Shown: in pieces, positions 26,512 through 35,738 of the stretch
How the letters are laid out: every line of letters begins with the position of its first letter
How positions within the stretch are numbered: the stretch's first letter is position 1
From: Agromyces ramosus
GTDB taxonomy: Bacteria; Actinomycetota; Actinomycetes; Actinomycetales; Microbacteriaceae
Reading direction: 5' to 3'
DNA length: 64,000 nt
Assembly: GCF_004216665.1 (NCBI RefSeq)
Contig: NZ_SGWY01000004.1
Location: forward strand, 1-64,000
Notes under the pieces: generated by a model
Told to the model about the DNA's origin: nothing
What the model saw: the letters and a program-made list of their open reading frames with translations, nothing else
Databases searched by the model: none
Program-made: the position numbers and the translations under genes

Positions 26512-27096
26512 ATGAACCGCATACACATCGCCGCGGGGATCGCCGCGGCATCCGCCCTTGCTCTGCTGGCCCCGGCGCCGGCGTTCGCCGCCCCGCCGAT
26601 CATCGACCACTGGAGTGAGCACATCGAGCACATCGAGCAGGTCGAGCACCCCGGTTGGTGCCCGGACGTTCCGTTCGACGTCCTGTACACCGAGGATGCC
26701 CACGGCACGTTCCGCTTCGTGCAGCACGGCGACGGAAACTACTACGGCGCGAGCTCGATCATGAGCAACTTCTCGTGGACGAACGTCGAGACCGGCAAGA
26801 CGTACAGCGCCACCAGGCACGGCGCCGACAAGGACCTGCTGGTGACCGACAACGGCGACGGCACGGTCACCCTCGAAGTGCAGTCCACCGGCCCGACGAC
26901 GTACTACGACGATGACGGGAACCGGGTCCTCATGGACGCCGGCCGTGCGACCGGCACGGTCGTCATCGACACCAATGGGACGCCGAGCGATCCGTCGGAC
27001 GACGAGTTCGTCTCCTTCCTGCCCGGCGAGCTCACGGGTCACTTCGAGACTCCGGACCGCGACTTCTGCGCCGACATCATGGAGTTCCTCGGCTGA
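26512..27096 (+). CDS. Secreted protein of unknown function
   Basis: The 194-residue precursor has a clear signal peptide (1-26, ending AFA) and a mature domain with two cysteines (in WCPDV and FCADI) that could form a disulfide. A beta-rich pattern with TxxDNGDGTVTLEV resembles other small actinobacterial secreted proteins. A short His/Glu stretch (HWSEHIEHIEQVEH) lies near the mature N-terminus and might bind metal. I do not recognise the family. The ATG at 26512 follows GGGAG. Its neighbours are unrelated enzymes, so it appears monocistronic. Confidence 0.7.
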   Translation: MNRIHIAAGIAAASALALLAPAPAFAAPPIIDHWSEHIEHIEQVEHPGWCPDVPFDVLYTEDAHGTFRFVQHGDGNYYGASSIMSNFSWTNVETGKTYSATRHGADKDLLVTDNGDGTVTLEVQSTGPTTYYDDDGNRVLMDAGRATGTVVIDTNGTPSDPSDDEFVSFLPGELTGHFETPDRDFCADIMEFLG

Positions 27097-27116
27097 GTCG
27101 GGTTCCGATCGCACGC

Positions 27117-27156
27117 GCCGTGGCATCCGTCGGTCCCAGCGAGCGGATGCCGCGGC
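27117..27156. terminator. CGGATGCC inverted-pair terminator
   Basis: A 13-nt arm at 27117-27129 pairs with 27144-27156 with one mismatch and a 14-nt loop, between the convergent stops at 27096 and 27172. The arms carry GGCATCCG and CGGATGCC. Confidence 0.7.
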
Positions 27157-27171
27157 ACCCGTCGTCCGCAG

Positions 27172-28722
27172 CTACACGTGCGGCACGAACTCCTGCCACG
27201 CGAGCCGCTTCTCCCGGCGCGGGTCGAGTTCGACCCGATCGACGCGGTCGAAGATGAGGGTGCGGCGCTCCTCCTCGTCGTAGCGCGGCCACGAGGGCAG
27301 TGGGGCACCGGATGCCGCGAACGACGCCCAGTGCGCCTGCATCCGCCGCCCGACGTCGCGGTACAGGCGCCGCCCCCCGAGCAGGGTGAGCCCGGCCCCG
27401 GTGGGCGTGTCGAACTTCTCGAAGAGCGCGAACAACTCGAGGCCGTGGGTCGCGTCGAGGCCGAGCAGGCGCGGCATCCGCGGTGCCGAGTCGAATCGAT
27501 AGAAGTACACCGGGGCGTGCCGGGAGTGCCGCTCGCCGACCTTCACCGACGGGAACCAGAACGTGAAGTCGCCGGCGAAGTCGGCGGCCGGTCGTCGCTC
27601 GGGCAGCCCGGGGTACTGGCGTTTGATGGCCTTGCGCGACTTCTTCCTCGTGTTCGCGAAGATCGCCCTGATGCGCGGCTTCGTCGTCGGCAGGATGCTG
27701 ATGCGCCCGGCGAAGAGCGACCCCTCGCGGTCGTTCGTGCCGATGATGAGCGGGACCCGGTGCGCAGTCCCGTCGCGGAAGGCGTCGAGCGGATGCTGCG
27801 GCAGGAATTCGCCGTCGATGACCGGCGCGAGGCTGATGGTGCCCGGGTTCTCGTCGGGGGTTCGCCGCGAGAGTCGGGTCGTCGCCTCGGCGAGCAGGGT
27901 CGGGTCGGCGGTGTGGAGCATGGCGGCGGCATCCTCCACGGACTCGCTGTCGAGGTCGTCGTCGTCGACCAGGCGGCTGAGCGTGCTCACGAACTCGGCC
28001 GCCCACCTCGCGGCGACCTCCGGGGCGTAGACCGCATACGCTGGTGAGCTCTGGGAGATCGCCCGCGCGAAGAGGCCCTCGGCGACCGGCACGGTCATGA
28101 GGGTCGTGACCGAGTTCGCGCCGGACGATTCGCCGAACAGCGTCACGTTGCCCGGGTCGCCGCCGAACGCGCGGATGTTTCGGCGCACCCACTCGAGCGC
28201 GGCGACCTGGTCTCGCAGGCCGAGGTTGCACTCGAACGGGTGCCGGGGTGAAGCGTACGCGCGGAAGTCGAGCCAGCCGAGCGCACCGAGCCGGTAGTTC
28301 AGGCTGACGTACACGACGCCGTATCGCCGCACGAGCCGCTCGCCCTGCTGCGGGTACTCCCCCGCCGAGCCGACGCTGTACGCGCCGCCGTGGATGAACA
28401 CCATCACCGGCCGGCCGGCCGCGGGCTCGTCGGGCGCGGTCACGTTGATGCTGAGGCAGTCCTCGCTCCGGGGGAGCCTCGGGTGCGCCCCGATGAACTG
28501 GCCCTTCCGGTTCTGCGGTGCGACCGGTCCGAAGGTCGAGGCGTCGCGCACGCCGTCCCATGGCGACGCGTGCTCGGGTGCGCCGAAGCGCCGTGCACCG
28601 CCGGTCGACGCCGCATACGGGATCCCCCGCCACATCCGCACGCCACGACGACGGATGCCGCGCACGGCCCCGCGATCGGTCTCGACCAGGAGATCGCGTG
28701 ACGTCTCCGCGTGCACGGTCAT
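27172..28722 (-). CDS. Type B carboxylesterase
   Basis: The 516-residue enzyme has the GESSG nucleophile motif (197-201, Ser199), the oxyanion HGGAY and the EDCLSINV block near residue 87. A Glu (in FAGRI...region) and a C-terminal His in THGLELFALF complete the triad. Carboxylesterases of this group hydrolyse esters, sometimes bulky or para-nitrobenzyl substrates. No signal peptide is present, so it is cytosolic. A TACGCT box 6 nt before the ATG suggests a leaderless message. Confidence 0.88.
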   Translation of the reverse strand: MTVHAETSRDLLVETDRGAVRGIRRRGVRMWRGIPYAASTGGARRFGAPEHASPWDGVRDASTFGPVAPQNRKGQFIGAHPRLPRSEDCLSINVTAPDEPAAGRPVMVFIHGGAYSVGSAGEYPQQGERLVRRYGVVYVSLNYRLGALGWLDFRAYASPRHPFECNLGLRDQVAALEWVRRNIRAFGGDPGNVTLFGESSGANSVTTLMTVPVAEGLFARAISQSSPAYAVYAPEVAARWAAEFVSTLSRLVDDDDLDSESVEDAAAMLHTADPTLLAEATTRLSRRTPDENPGTISLAPVIDGEFLPQHPLDAFRDGTAHRVPLIIGTNDREGSLFAGRISILPTTKPRIRAIFANTRKKSRKAIKRQYPGLPERRPAADFAGDFTFWFPSVKVGERHSRHAPVYFYRFDSAPRMPRLLGLDATHGLELFALFEKFDTPTGAGLTLLGGRRLYRDVGRRMQAHWASFAASGAPLPSWPRYDEEERRTLIFDRVDRVELDPRREKRLAWQEFVPHV

Positions 28723-28791
28723 GGCGGAAGCGTAGAACGCGAACGTGAAACCCGGGTGTGCAATGTCGGCGGGGTCGGACAGAATGCTGGA

Positions 28792-30069
28792 GTGATCGGC
28801 ATCGGGAGCTTCTGGGGCGCACTCCCCACCGAGGGCCGCTGGCTGTTGTCCACCGTCGCGATCCAGACGCTCGGGCGCGGCCTGACCCTGCCGTTCACCA
28901 TCATCTACCTGTACGAGGTGCGCGGCTTCGATCTCGGCCTCTCCGGGGCGTTGATGAGCCTGATCGCGGTCACCGGCCTGATCGTGACCGGCCCGGGCGG
29001 CACCCTCATCGACAAGTACGGGGCGCGCACCGTGCTGCTCGCCGGGCTGACCGCGATGATCGCCGGCTGCACGCTGCTCGCGTTCGCGACGCACCCCGCG
29101 GTCGCGGCCGTCGCCCTGGTGCTGATCGGCGTGAACTTCGGCGTCTCCTGGCCGGGATTCAACGCGCTCATCGCGTCGGTCGTGCACGGCGACCTGCGAC
29201 AGCAGTACTTCGGGGTCAACTTCGCGCTCGTCAACCTCGGGATCGGCATCGGCGGCATCCTGGGCGGGTTCTACGTCGACGTCGACTCGCCAGAGACGTT
29301 CACCGCGATCTTCCTCGTCGACGCGGCCACGAGCCTCATCCCGATGGCGCTGCTGCTCGGGCCGCTGCGTCACGTCCGCACCCAGGCCGGTCCGTCCGAC
29401 GACGCGCCCTCGACCGCCGGCTACCGCGAGATCCTCCGGCAGCCGGCGGTCCTGTGGCTCACGCTGCTCACGTTCCTCGCGATGTTCATCGGCTACGGCC
29501 AGATGGAGGCCGGCTTCCCCGCCTACGCGCGACAAGTGGCCGAGGTCTCGACGCGCGTGATCGGCCTCTCGTTCGCGGTCAACACCGCGGTGATCGTGCT
29601 CCTGCAGTTCCTCGTGCTGAAGCGCATCACGGGTCGGCGCCGCACCCGCGTGATGGTGGTGATGGCGCTGGTGTGGGCACTCTCCTGGATGATCCTGGGC
29701 GCCGCGGGCCTCCTGCCCGATTCGCTGGCGGCCGCGATCGGCGTCCTGTCGTTCATGGGCGTGTTCGCGTTCGGTGAGACGCTGCTGCAGCCGACGGTGC
29801 CGGCGGTGTACAACGACCTCGCCTCCGACCACAACCGGGGCCGCTACAACGCCATCAACGCCGCGGCGTTCCAAGGCGGTGCCATCACGGGGCCGATCGC
29901 CGCGGGGCTGCTGCTCGACGTGGGGCTCGGGGCGTGGTACATCGCCATCATGGTCGTCGGCTGCCTCGGCATCGGTGCGCTGGCCCTCATCCTCGAACGC
30001 CGCATCCCGGCGACGGCGAACGGCGTGCCCGAGCCGGTCGACGCGGGTCAGGCGCCACCGCCGAGTTGA
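28792..30069 (+). CDS. MFS transporter (MdtH/DHA1-like)
   Basis: The 425-residue protein has 12 membrane helices (from about residue 15 to 415) in two bundles separated by a loop near 200. The GTLIDKYGAR loop between helices 2 and 3 is the MFS signature. It is likely an exporter of unknown substrate. I choose the GTG at 28792 as start: it lies just before the first helix and follows CAGAAT by 6 nt, while the longer frame overlaps the divergent esterase gene. Confidence 0.8.
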   Translation: MIGIGSFWGALPTEGRWLLSTVAIQTLGRGLTLPFTIIYLYEVRGFDLGLSGALMSLIAVTGLIVTGPGGTLIDKYGARTVLLAGLTAMIAGCTLLAFATHPAVAAVALVLIGVNFGVSWPGFNALIASVVHGDLRQQYFGVNFALVNLGIGIGGILGGFYVDVDSPETFTAIFLVDAATSLIPMALLLGPLRHVRTQAGPSDDAPSTAGYREILRQPAVLWLTLLTFLAMFIGYGQMEAGFPAYARQVAEVSTRVIGLSFAVNTAVIVLLQFLVLKRITGRRRTRVMVVMALVWALSWMILGAAGLLPDSLAAAIGVLSFMGVFAFGETLLQPTVPAVYNDLASDHNRGRYNAINAAAFQGGAITGPIAAGLLLDVGLGAWYIAIMVVGCLGIGALALILERRIPATANGVPEPVDAGQAPPPS

Positions 30070-30078
30070 GGTCCCGGG

Positions 30079-30097
30079 CGCGGCATCGGATGCCGCG
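30079..30097. terminator. Near-perfect palindrome between convergent genes
   Basis: CGCGGCATC (30079-30087) and GATGCCGCG (30089-30097) flank a single G in the 33-nt gap between the convergent MFS and clpB stops. As RNA it would form a tight hairpin. It is a variant of the CGGATGCC inverted pair. Confidence 0.5.
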
Positions 30098-30102
30098 ACG
30101 CC

Positions 30103-32328
30103 TCACTCGTCGATGATCTCGGCGTCGATGACCCCGTCGTCGACCTCGCTCGGCACTCCGTCCGCCACGGGCGCGTCGGCCCGCGACACCGTGAGCGACT
30201 CGCCGTCCGGAGCCAGGGACACCACCACGGTGTCGCCGTCGCGGATGTCGCCCGACAGCAGGGCCCGCGCGAGGCGGTCGTCGATCTCGTGCTGCATGAG
30301 CCGGCGCAGCGGTCGCGCGCCGTAGAGCGGGTCGTAGCCGCGCTCGGCGAGCCAGGCCCGGGCGTCGGGGGTGACGCCCAGCTCGAGACGTCGCTCGTGC
30401 AGGCGGGCGGACAGCCGGTCGATGTAGAGGTTGACGATCTCGGCGAGCTCCTCCTCCGAGAGCGCGGAGAACACGACGATGTCGTCGAGGCGATTCACGA
30501 ACTCGGGCTTGAACGCCTGCCGCACCGTCTGCAGCACCGCCTGCTCCTTCTCGTCCCAGCTCAGCGACGGGTCGATGAGGTACTGCGAGCCGAGGTTCGA
30601 CGTGAGGATGAGGATGACGTTGCGGAAGTCGACCGTGCGACCCTGGCCGTCGGTGAGCCGACCGTCGTCGAGCACCTGCAGCAGCACGTCGAACACCTCG
30701 GGATGCGCCTTCTCGACCTCGTCGAGGAGGATCACCGAGTACGGGCGCCGCCGCACGGCCTCGGTGAGCTGGCCGCCCTGCTCGTAGCCGATGTAGCCGG
30801 GAGGGGCACCGACGAGCCGCGACACGGAGAACTTCTCGCCGTACTCCGACATGTCGATGCGCACCATCGCGCGCTCGTCGTCGAAGAGGAACTCGGCGAG
30901 CGCCTTCGCGAGCTCGGTCTTGCCGACGCCGGTCGGGCCGAGGAACAGGAACGAACCGGTCGGGCGGTTCGGGTCGCTGAGGCCCGCACGCGAGCGCCGC
31001 ACCGCGTCGGCCACCGCCGCCACGGCCGGCTTCTGGCCGATGAGGCGCCTGCCCAGTTCGCTCTCGAGGTGCATCAGCTTCTCGGTCTCGCCCTGCATGA
31101 GCCTGCCCACCGGGATGCCCGTCCACGCCGAGATGACCGCGGCGATGTCCTCCTCGGTGACCTGCTCGTTGACCATGCGCGGCTCGTCGGTCGCGTCCTC
31201 GGCCTGCTCGGCCTCGGCGAGGTCGCGCTCGAGGCGCTTGATGGTCTCGTACTCGAGCTTCGACGCCCGCTGGTAATCGGCCTCGCGCATGGCGCGATCG
31301 CGCTCGGTGATGGCCTCGTCGAGCTGCTTCTTGAGCTCGCCGACCCGGTTGAGCCCCTGCCGCTCGCGCGCCCACCGTTCCTCGAGTCCGGCGAGCTCGC
31401 GCTCCTTCTCGACGAGGCTCTCGCGGAGCTTCGCGAGGCGCTCCTTCGACGCGTCGTCCTTCTCGCGCTTGAGCGCGAGCTCCTCGAGCTTCATGCGGTC
31501 GACCTCGCGCTTCAGCTGGTCGATCTCGACCGGGCTCGAGTCGATCTCCATCTTCAGCCGCGACATCGCCTCGTCGATGAGGTCGATCGCCTTGTCGGGC
31601 AGCTGCCGGGCCGTGATGTAGCGATGGGAGAGGGATGCCGCGGCGACGAGCGCGGCATCCGTGATCGTCACCCCGTGGTGCGCCTCGTAGCGCCCCTTGA
31701 GGCCGCGGAGGATCGCGATGGTGTCCTCGACGCTCGGCTCGCCCACGTACACCTGCTGGAAGCGGCGCTCGAGCGCGGCATCCTTCTCGACGTACTCGCG
31801 ATACTCGTTGAGGGTCGTGGCGCCGATGAGGTGCAGCTCGCCGCGCGCGAGCATCGGCTTCAGCATGTTCGAGGCGGCGACCGATCCCTCGCCTCCGCCC
31901 GCCCCCATGAGCAGGTGCAGCTCGTCGACGAACGTGATGATGCGGCCCTCGGCCTCGTTGATCTCCTTGAGCACCGCCTTCAGGCGCTCCTCGAACTGGC
32001 CGCGATACATCGCGCCGGCCACCAGCGCGGAGATGTCCAACGAGACGAGCTGCTTGTCCTTGAGCGACTCGGCGACGTCGCCCTCGACGATGCGCTGCGC
32101 GAGCCCCTCGACGACGGCCGTCTTGCCCACGCCGGGCTCGCCGATGAGCACCGGGTTGTTCTTCGTGCGTCGGGTGAGCACCTGGCTGACGCGACGGATC
32201 TCGGCGTCGCGCCCGATCACCGGATCGAGCTTGCCGGCCTTCGCGAGGTCGGTGAGGTTGACGCCGAACTGTTCGAGTGCCGACTGCGGTTCATCCTGCG
32301 AGTTCGGCGCGCCCTGCATGTTGGCCAC
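30103..32328 (-). CDS. clpB: ClpB disaggregase lacking the N-terminal Clp_N domain
   Basis: The 741-residue protein has two AAA+ modules. NBD1 carries Walker A GEPGVGKT (63-70) and ITFVDELH; the middle coiled-coil domain is about 260-385; NBD2 has GPTGVGKT and [10 protein letters not shown]. The Clp_N repeat domain (about 145 residues) of ordinary ClpB is missing; the protein starts with a short Gln/Ser-rich linker. ClpB works with DnaK to dissolve aggregates. The middle domain needed for DnaK contact is present. The start is GTG at 32328 with AAGGGA 8 nt upstream. A HAIR operator lies 22 nt upstream, so HspR control is expected. Confidence 0.93.
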   Translation of the reverse strand: MANMQGAPNSQDEPQSALEQFGVNLTDLAKAGKLDPVIGRDAEIRRVSQVLTRRTKNNPVLIGEPGVGKTAVVEGLAQRIVEGDVAESLKDKQLVSLDISALVAGAMYRGQFEERLKAVLKEINEAEGRIITFVDELHLLMGAGGGEGSVAASNMLKPMLARGELHLIGATTLNEYREYVEKDAALERRFQQVYVGEPSVEDTIAILRGLKGRYEAHHGVTITDAALVAAASLSHRYITARQLPDKAIDLIDEAMSRLKMEIDSSPVEIDQLKREVDRMKLEELALKREKDDASKERLAKLRESLVEKERELAGLEERWARERQGLNRVGELKKQLDEAITERDRAMREADYQRASKLEYETIKRLERDLAEAEQAEDATDEPRMVNEQVTEEDIAAVISAWTGIPVGRLMQGETEKLMHLESELGRRLIGQKPAVAAVADAVRRSRAGLSDPNRPTGSFLFLGPTGVGKTELAKALAEFLFDDERAMVRIDMSEYGEKFSVSRLVGAPPGYIGYEQGGQLTEAVRRRPYSVILLDEVEKAHPEVFDVLLQVLDDGRLTDGQGRTVDFRNVILILTSNLGSQYLIDPSLSWDEKEQAVLQTVRQAFKPEFVNRLDDIVVFSALSEEELAEIVNLYIDRLSARLHERRLELGVTPDARAWLAERGYDPLYGARPLRRLMQHEIDDRLARALLSGDIRDGDTVVVSLAPDGESLTVSRADAPVADGVPSEVDDGVIDAEIIDE

Positions 32329-32349
32329 GTCTCGATTCCCTTCTTCAAA

Positions 32350-32370
32350 CTTGAGTCTACTACGCTCAAC
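32350..32370 (-). promoter_or_regulatory. HAIR operator of clpB (HspR site)
   Basis: CTTGAGT (32350-32356), a 7-nt spacer and GCTCAAC (32364-32370) match the HspR-associated inverted repeat CTTGAGT-N7-ACTCAAG with two mismatches in the right arm. The hspR gene lies at 51842-52267. Confidence 0.8.
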
Positions 32371-32572
32371 TTTGGCGGGAGGATGGGTATTCCGGCTGCA
32401 TCGCGAGAATTCCCCCGTCCATCACGCTAGACCGGATGCCCGCCGCCTGTCACCCGGCGACGACGTGCACGTCGCGATGAGGCGACCCACAGCCGCCTCA
32501 TGGCTTGCGGCGGCAGGCTTGGAGCAGGACCGCACCCCGCCGACCGACGCCGCGCCGACCGACAGGACCCCC

Positions 32573-33274
32573 ATGCAGAAGCGCACCATCATCATCGTCT
32601 CGATCATCGCCGGAGCCGTGCTGCTCGGCGGCACCGCGGCCATCGCCGGGCCTATCGTGTACCGCGACCTGATCGTCGGGGAGGCCGAGTCGGCGCCGAC
32701 CGTCACGGCCGCTCCGAGTGCGACCGCCGGCTCCGCCTCGATCGACCCGGCCGAGCTCTCGGGCCCCTGGGTCGTGACCGACGGGTCGTACGCCGGCTAC
32801 CGCGTGGACGAGGTGCTCAACGGCACGGACGTCACGGTGGTCGGCCGCACCGAGGAGGTGACCGGCTCCCTGGAGGTCGAGGACCTCACCCTCACCGCCG
32901 CCGATCTCACCGTCGACGTCGCCTCGATCGCGACCGACCAGGAACCGCGCGACGCCTACTTCCGCGATACTGCACTGCGTACGTCGCAGTTCCCCGAGGC
33001 GACCTTCACGCTCACCGAGCCGGTGAGCGCAGCCGCCACGCCCGTCATCGGGGAGGTGCAGACCCTGACGGCCACGGGGGAGCTCACGATCGCCGGCGTC
33101 ACCCGATCGGTGACCGTCGAACTGCAGGCCGTGCTCAACGAGGACAGCGGGCAGGTGGCCGGCAGCATCCCGATCACGTTCGCGGACTTCGGGGTGGAGG
33201 CGCCGAACCTCGGCTTCGTCTCGGTGGAGCCCGACGGCTTCGTGGAGTTCTCGCTCGTCATCGCCCCGGCCTGA
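32573..33274 (+). CDS. YceI-family protein with N-terminal membrane anchor
   Basis: The 233-residue protein has an N-terminal helix (about 5-27), a Ser/Thr/Ala-rich linker (30-55) and a YceI domain (about 60-232; [15 protein letters not shown] at the start, [12 protein letters not shown] and [11 protein letters not shown] later). YceI is a lipocalin-like barrel that binds isoprenoid or amide lipids. With the anchor it should face outside. The ATG at 32573 is used because the upstream frame overlaps the clpB promoter. It is transcribed divergently from clpB. Confidence 0.85.
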   Translation: MQKRTIIIVSIIAGAVLLGGTAAIAGPIVYRDLIVGEAESAPTVTAAPSATAGSASIDPAELSGPWVVTDGSYAGYRVDEVLNGTDVTVVGRTEEVTGSLEVEDLTLTAADLTVDVASIATDQEPRDAYFRDTALRTSQFPEATFTLTEPVSAAATPVIGEVQTLTATGELTIAGVTRSVTVELQAVLNEDSGQVAGSIPITFADFGVEAPNLGFVSVEPDGFVEFSLVIAPA

Positions 33275-33358
33275 CCCCGGCGGCCGCGCGGGGGACGCCT
33301 GCCCCCGGGCCCCGCGACGGGGCTAGCCTGAGATCGACGACGACGAGGAGGAGGGCGG

Positions 33359-33799
33359 ATGCCGCTCGAAGGCGAGTACGAGCCGAGCACGTCGGGCTGG
33401 GCGCGCCGGCAGGCCGAGGCCTACGAGGCGTCGAACGGCCGGGAGTCGAACACCCTGCGAGGCCGGCCGATCATCATCCTGACCTCGGTCGGGGCGAAGA
33501 CGGGCAAGCTGCGCAAGACGGCCCTCATGCGGGTCGAGCACGACGGCGAGTACGCGGTGGTGGCCTCGTTGGGCGGCGCCCCGAAGCACCCCGTCTGGTA
33601 CTGGAACCTCAAGAAGCATCCGCACGTCGAACTGCAGGACGGCGCCGAGAAGCACGACTACGAGGCCCGCGAGGCGACGGGCGCCGAGAAGGCCGAGTGG
33701 TGGGAGCGCGCCCTCGAGGTCTGGCCCGACTACGGGCGCTACCAGCAGCGCGCCGATCGCGAGATCCCCCTGTTCGTGCTGACCCGCATCGTCACCTGA
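33359..33799 (+). CDS. Deazaflavin (F420)-dependent nitroreductase-family protein
   Basis: The 146-residue protein is a split-barrel of the Ddn family: [32 protein letters not shown] with the KTGK/RKT phosphate contacts, and [20 protein letters not shown] as the conserved core. Characterised relatives use reduced F420 to reduce nitroimidazoles or quinones. Its presence suggests the host makes or uses F420, but no F420 biosynthesis gene is in this window. A GGAGGAGGG site precedes the ATG, and TAGCCT at 33322-33327 may be the -10 box. Confidence 0.88.
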   Translation: MPLEGEYEPSTSGWARRQAEAYEASNGRESNTLRGRPIIILTSVGAKTGKLRKTALMRVEHDGEYAVVASLGGAPKHPVWYWNLKKHPHVELQDGAEKHDYEAREATGAEKAEWWERALEVWPDYGRYQQRADREIPLFVLTRIVT

Positions 33800-33834
33800 G
33801 CGCGACCGCCGCCGCCGATTCCGGCAGCGGGCGG

Positions 33835-35001
33835 TCAGAGCCAGCGCATCGTGAACGCCCGCGCGAGCAGCGCGCGGAACGGGGCGAGGCCGAGCACCCG
33901 CACCGCGCCGTTGCGCACCCGCAGCCGCATCCCCGACGCCGGCGCCCCCATGAACATGTTGAACGCCGCCTGGCGGATGGCTCGGGCCGCGGCCGCGTGG
34001 CGCACCCGGTCGTAGGTGTCGAACGCCTCGTATGGTGCGCCGACGGCGAGGGCCGCGGCGAGGTCGTGGTCGAGCCGCATCGCGTCGAGCCAGCCGAGGT
34101 TCATGCCCTGGCCGCCGATCGGGCTGATCTCGTGCGCGGCATCGCCGGCCAGCGCGACGCGGCCCTGCGACATCCGCTCCGCGAGGTGCTGGCGCGCCTC
34201 GAACGCGCTCGGCTCGGATGCGACCTCCACGTCGAAGGCGCCGCCGGTGCGCGTGCGCACGATCGTCGCGAGCTGCTCGGCGGTCGGCGGGGCGGGCGGG
34301 CGTCGCACCCGGGCCACCCAGCGACGCTGTCCGCCCGGCATCGGGAACGACTCGACGACGCCCGCCGGCTCGAAGTGCAGCAGCGCGCTCGCGCGCTCAC
34401 CGGTGTCGTCGCGCGTGTCGCCCATGATATAGAACGCGCGACCGCGATGCGCCCGCCAGGCGATGCCGAGCTGGTCCCGGATGCCGCTGCGCACGCCGTC
34501 GGCCGCGATCGCGTACCTCGCTCCCACGGTGAGCGGCTCGCCACCGCCCGCCACGTCGACGCCGTCGACCTCGACGTGCGTGCCGCGGTCGCGCACCTCG
34601 CGCACCTCGACACCTCGGCGCAGGGATCCCGGGCGCAGCTCCGCGAGCCGCCGCTCCAGCACCTCCTCCGTCTCGAGCTGCGGCAGCGACAGCACCGTGC
34701 CGGCGCGGGCGAACGACATCGCGCCGAGCACGCGGCCCCCGCACGTGACGCGTCCGTCGACGATCTCGACAGCGCGGGCCCGCACCTCGGGTTCGACGCC
34801 TGCGAGCGCGAGTGCGCGAACCCCCGGCGGGTGGATGCCGATGGCGCGCGACCGCGCCGGGCGCGACGTGCGGCGCTCGAGCACGACCGCGTCGATCCCG
34901 CGTCGGGCGAGCAGGCACGCGAGCAGCAGCCCCACCGCGCCGCCGCCGATGATGACGACGTCGTGGCGCGGCTCGTGCGGCACCGCGTCGGCCTCAGGCA
35001 T
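33835..35001 (-). CDS. FAD-dependent monooxygenase of the type III PKS operon
   Basis: The 388-residue flavoprotein has the N-terminal dinucleotide motif GGGAVGLLLACLL, a middle DG-type region and the C-terminal GDAAHEISPIGGQGMNLG FAD-ribityl motif of aromatic hydroxylases (PHBH-like). It would hydroxylate or oxidise an aromatic polyketide with NAD(P)H and oxygen. The ATG overlaps the methyltransferase stop by 8 nt. Position and type point to tailoring of the type III polyketide product. Confidence 0.85.
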   Translation of the reverse strand: MPEADAVPHEPRHDVVIIGGGAVGLLLACLLARRGIDAVVLERRTSRPARSRAIGIHPPGVRALALAGVEPEVRARAVEIVDGRVTCGGRVLGAMSFARAGTVLSLPQLETEEVLERRLAELRPGSLRRGVEVREVRDRGTHVEVDGVDVAGGGEPLTVGARYAIAADGVRSGIRDQLGIAWRAHRGRAFYIMGDTRDDTGERASALLHFEPAGVVESFPMPGGQRRWVARVRRPPAPPTAEQLATIVRTRTGGAFDVEVASEPSAFEARQHLAERMSQGRVALAGDAAHEISPIGGQGMNLGWLDAMRLDHDLAAALAVGAPYEAFDTYDRVRHAAAARAIRQAAFNMFMGAPASGMRLRVRNGAVRVLGLAPFRALLARAFTMRWL

Positions 35002-35737
35002 CCGCGTCTCCCCAGATCACCTCGAGCCGCGACGGGAAGCCCCGGCGCACCCGCCAGCCCGGGGGCAGGGCCGCGGCGAGCTCCGCGGCGGTGTGGCTGC
35101 GACGGATCGAGGTGAGGCCGTCGGCGCGGATGTAGGAGCCCGCGAGGAGGTTGCGTTCGAACGGCAGCGTCCCGAGCGCGAAGGCGGCGTACCCCAGCCG
35201 GGTGCGCTCGATGTCGCCGTGCACCGCCACCCCGCCGTCGCCCGCGAGCCGCTCGGAGTCGGCCAGCAGCGCGCCGAACGCCCGCCCCTCGAGGTGGTGC
35301 AGCACGTGGTTCGAGGTCACCACGTCGAAGCGCTCCCCGGCCGCGGCGAGCTCGGAGCTCGACACCCGGCGCAACACCAGCCCCGGCTCGGCCGGCTGGC
35401 GCAGCGCCCAGTCGAGGGCACGCGGGTCGGGGTCGATCGCGGTCACCTCGAGGCGCAGCCCATCGGCGTGCGCCCAGCGCAGGAGCGCCCGCGGCAGGTC
35501 GGCGCCGCCCGTGCCGATGTCGAGCACGCGACGGGTACGCGTGCGCGAGAGGCACGGACGCACCCACCGCCGGTACACGGCGCGCTGGTTCGACACCACC
35601 GCGTTGACGAGCCGGAAGCGGGCGTAGGTGCGCTCCAGGGCCTCGACGTCGCCGCCGGGGTCGTCCATCAGCTCGCTCGCCGTCTCGTCGCGCTCCAGCA
35701 GGAATCCGCGATCGAGGAACCCGGGCGACGCCATCAC
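34994..35737 (-). CDS. Class I SAM methyltransferase of the type III PKS operon
   Basis: The 247-residue protein has SAM motif I VLDIGTGGADLPR, an acidic residue after strand 2 (VTAIDPDP) and VTSNHVLHHLEG at motif IV, typical of Rossmann methyltransferases. Coupled directly to the type III PKS (PKS stop at 35739, start GTG at 35737), it probably O- or C-methylates the polyketide. An ATG one codon later is an alternative start. Confidence 0.85.
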   Translation of the reverse strand: MMASPGFLDRGFLLERDETASELMDDPGGDVEALERTYARFRLVNAVVSNQRAVYRRWVRPCLSRTRTRRVLDIGTGGADLPRALLRWAHADGLRLEVTAIDPDPRALDWALRQPAEPGLVLRRVSSSELAAAGERFDVVTSNHVLHHLEGRAFGALLADSERLAGDGGVAVHGDIERTRLGYAAFALGTLPFERNLLAGSYIRADGLTSIRRSHTAAELAAALPPGWRVRRGFPSRLEVIWGDADA

Positions 35738-35738
35738 G

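Noticed and set aside
28172..29874. N-terminal extension of the carboxylesterase up to 29874
   Set aside because: The extension is antisense to the MFS gene and of charged low-complexity composition; the leaderless box fixes the start at 28722.
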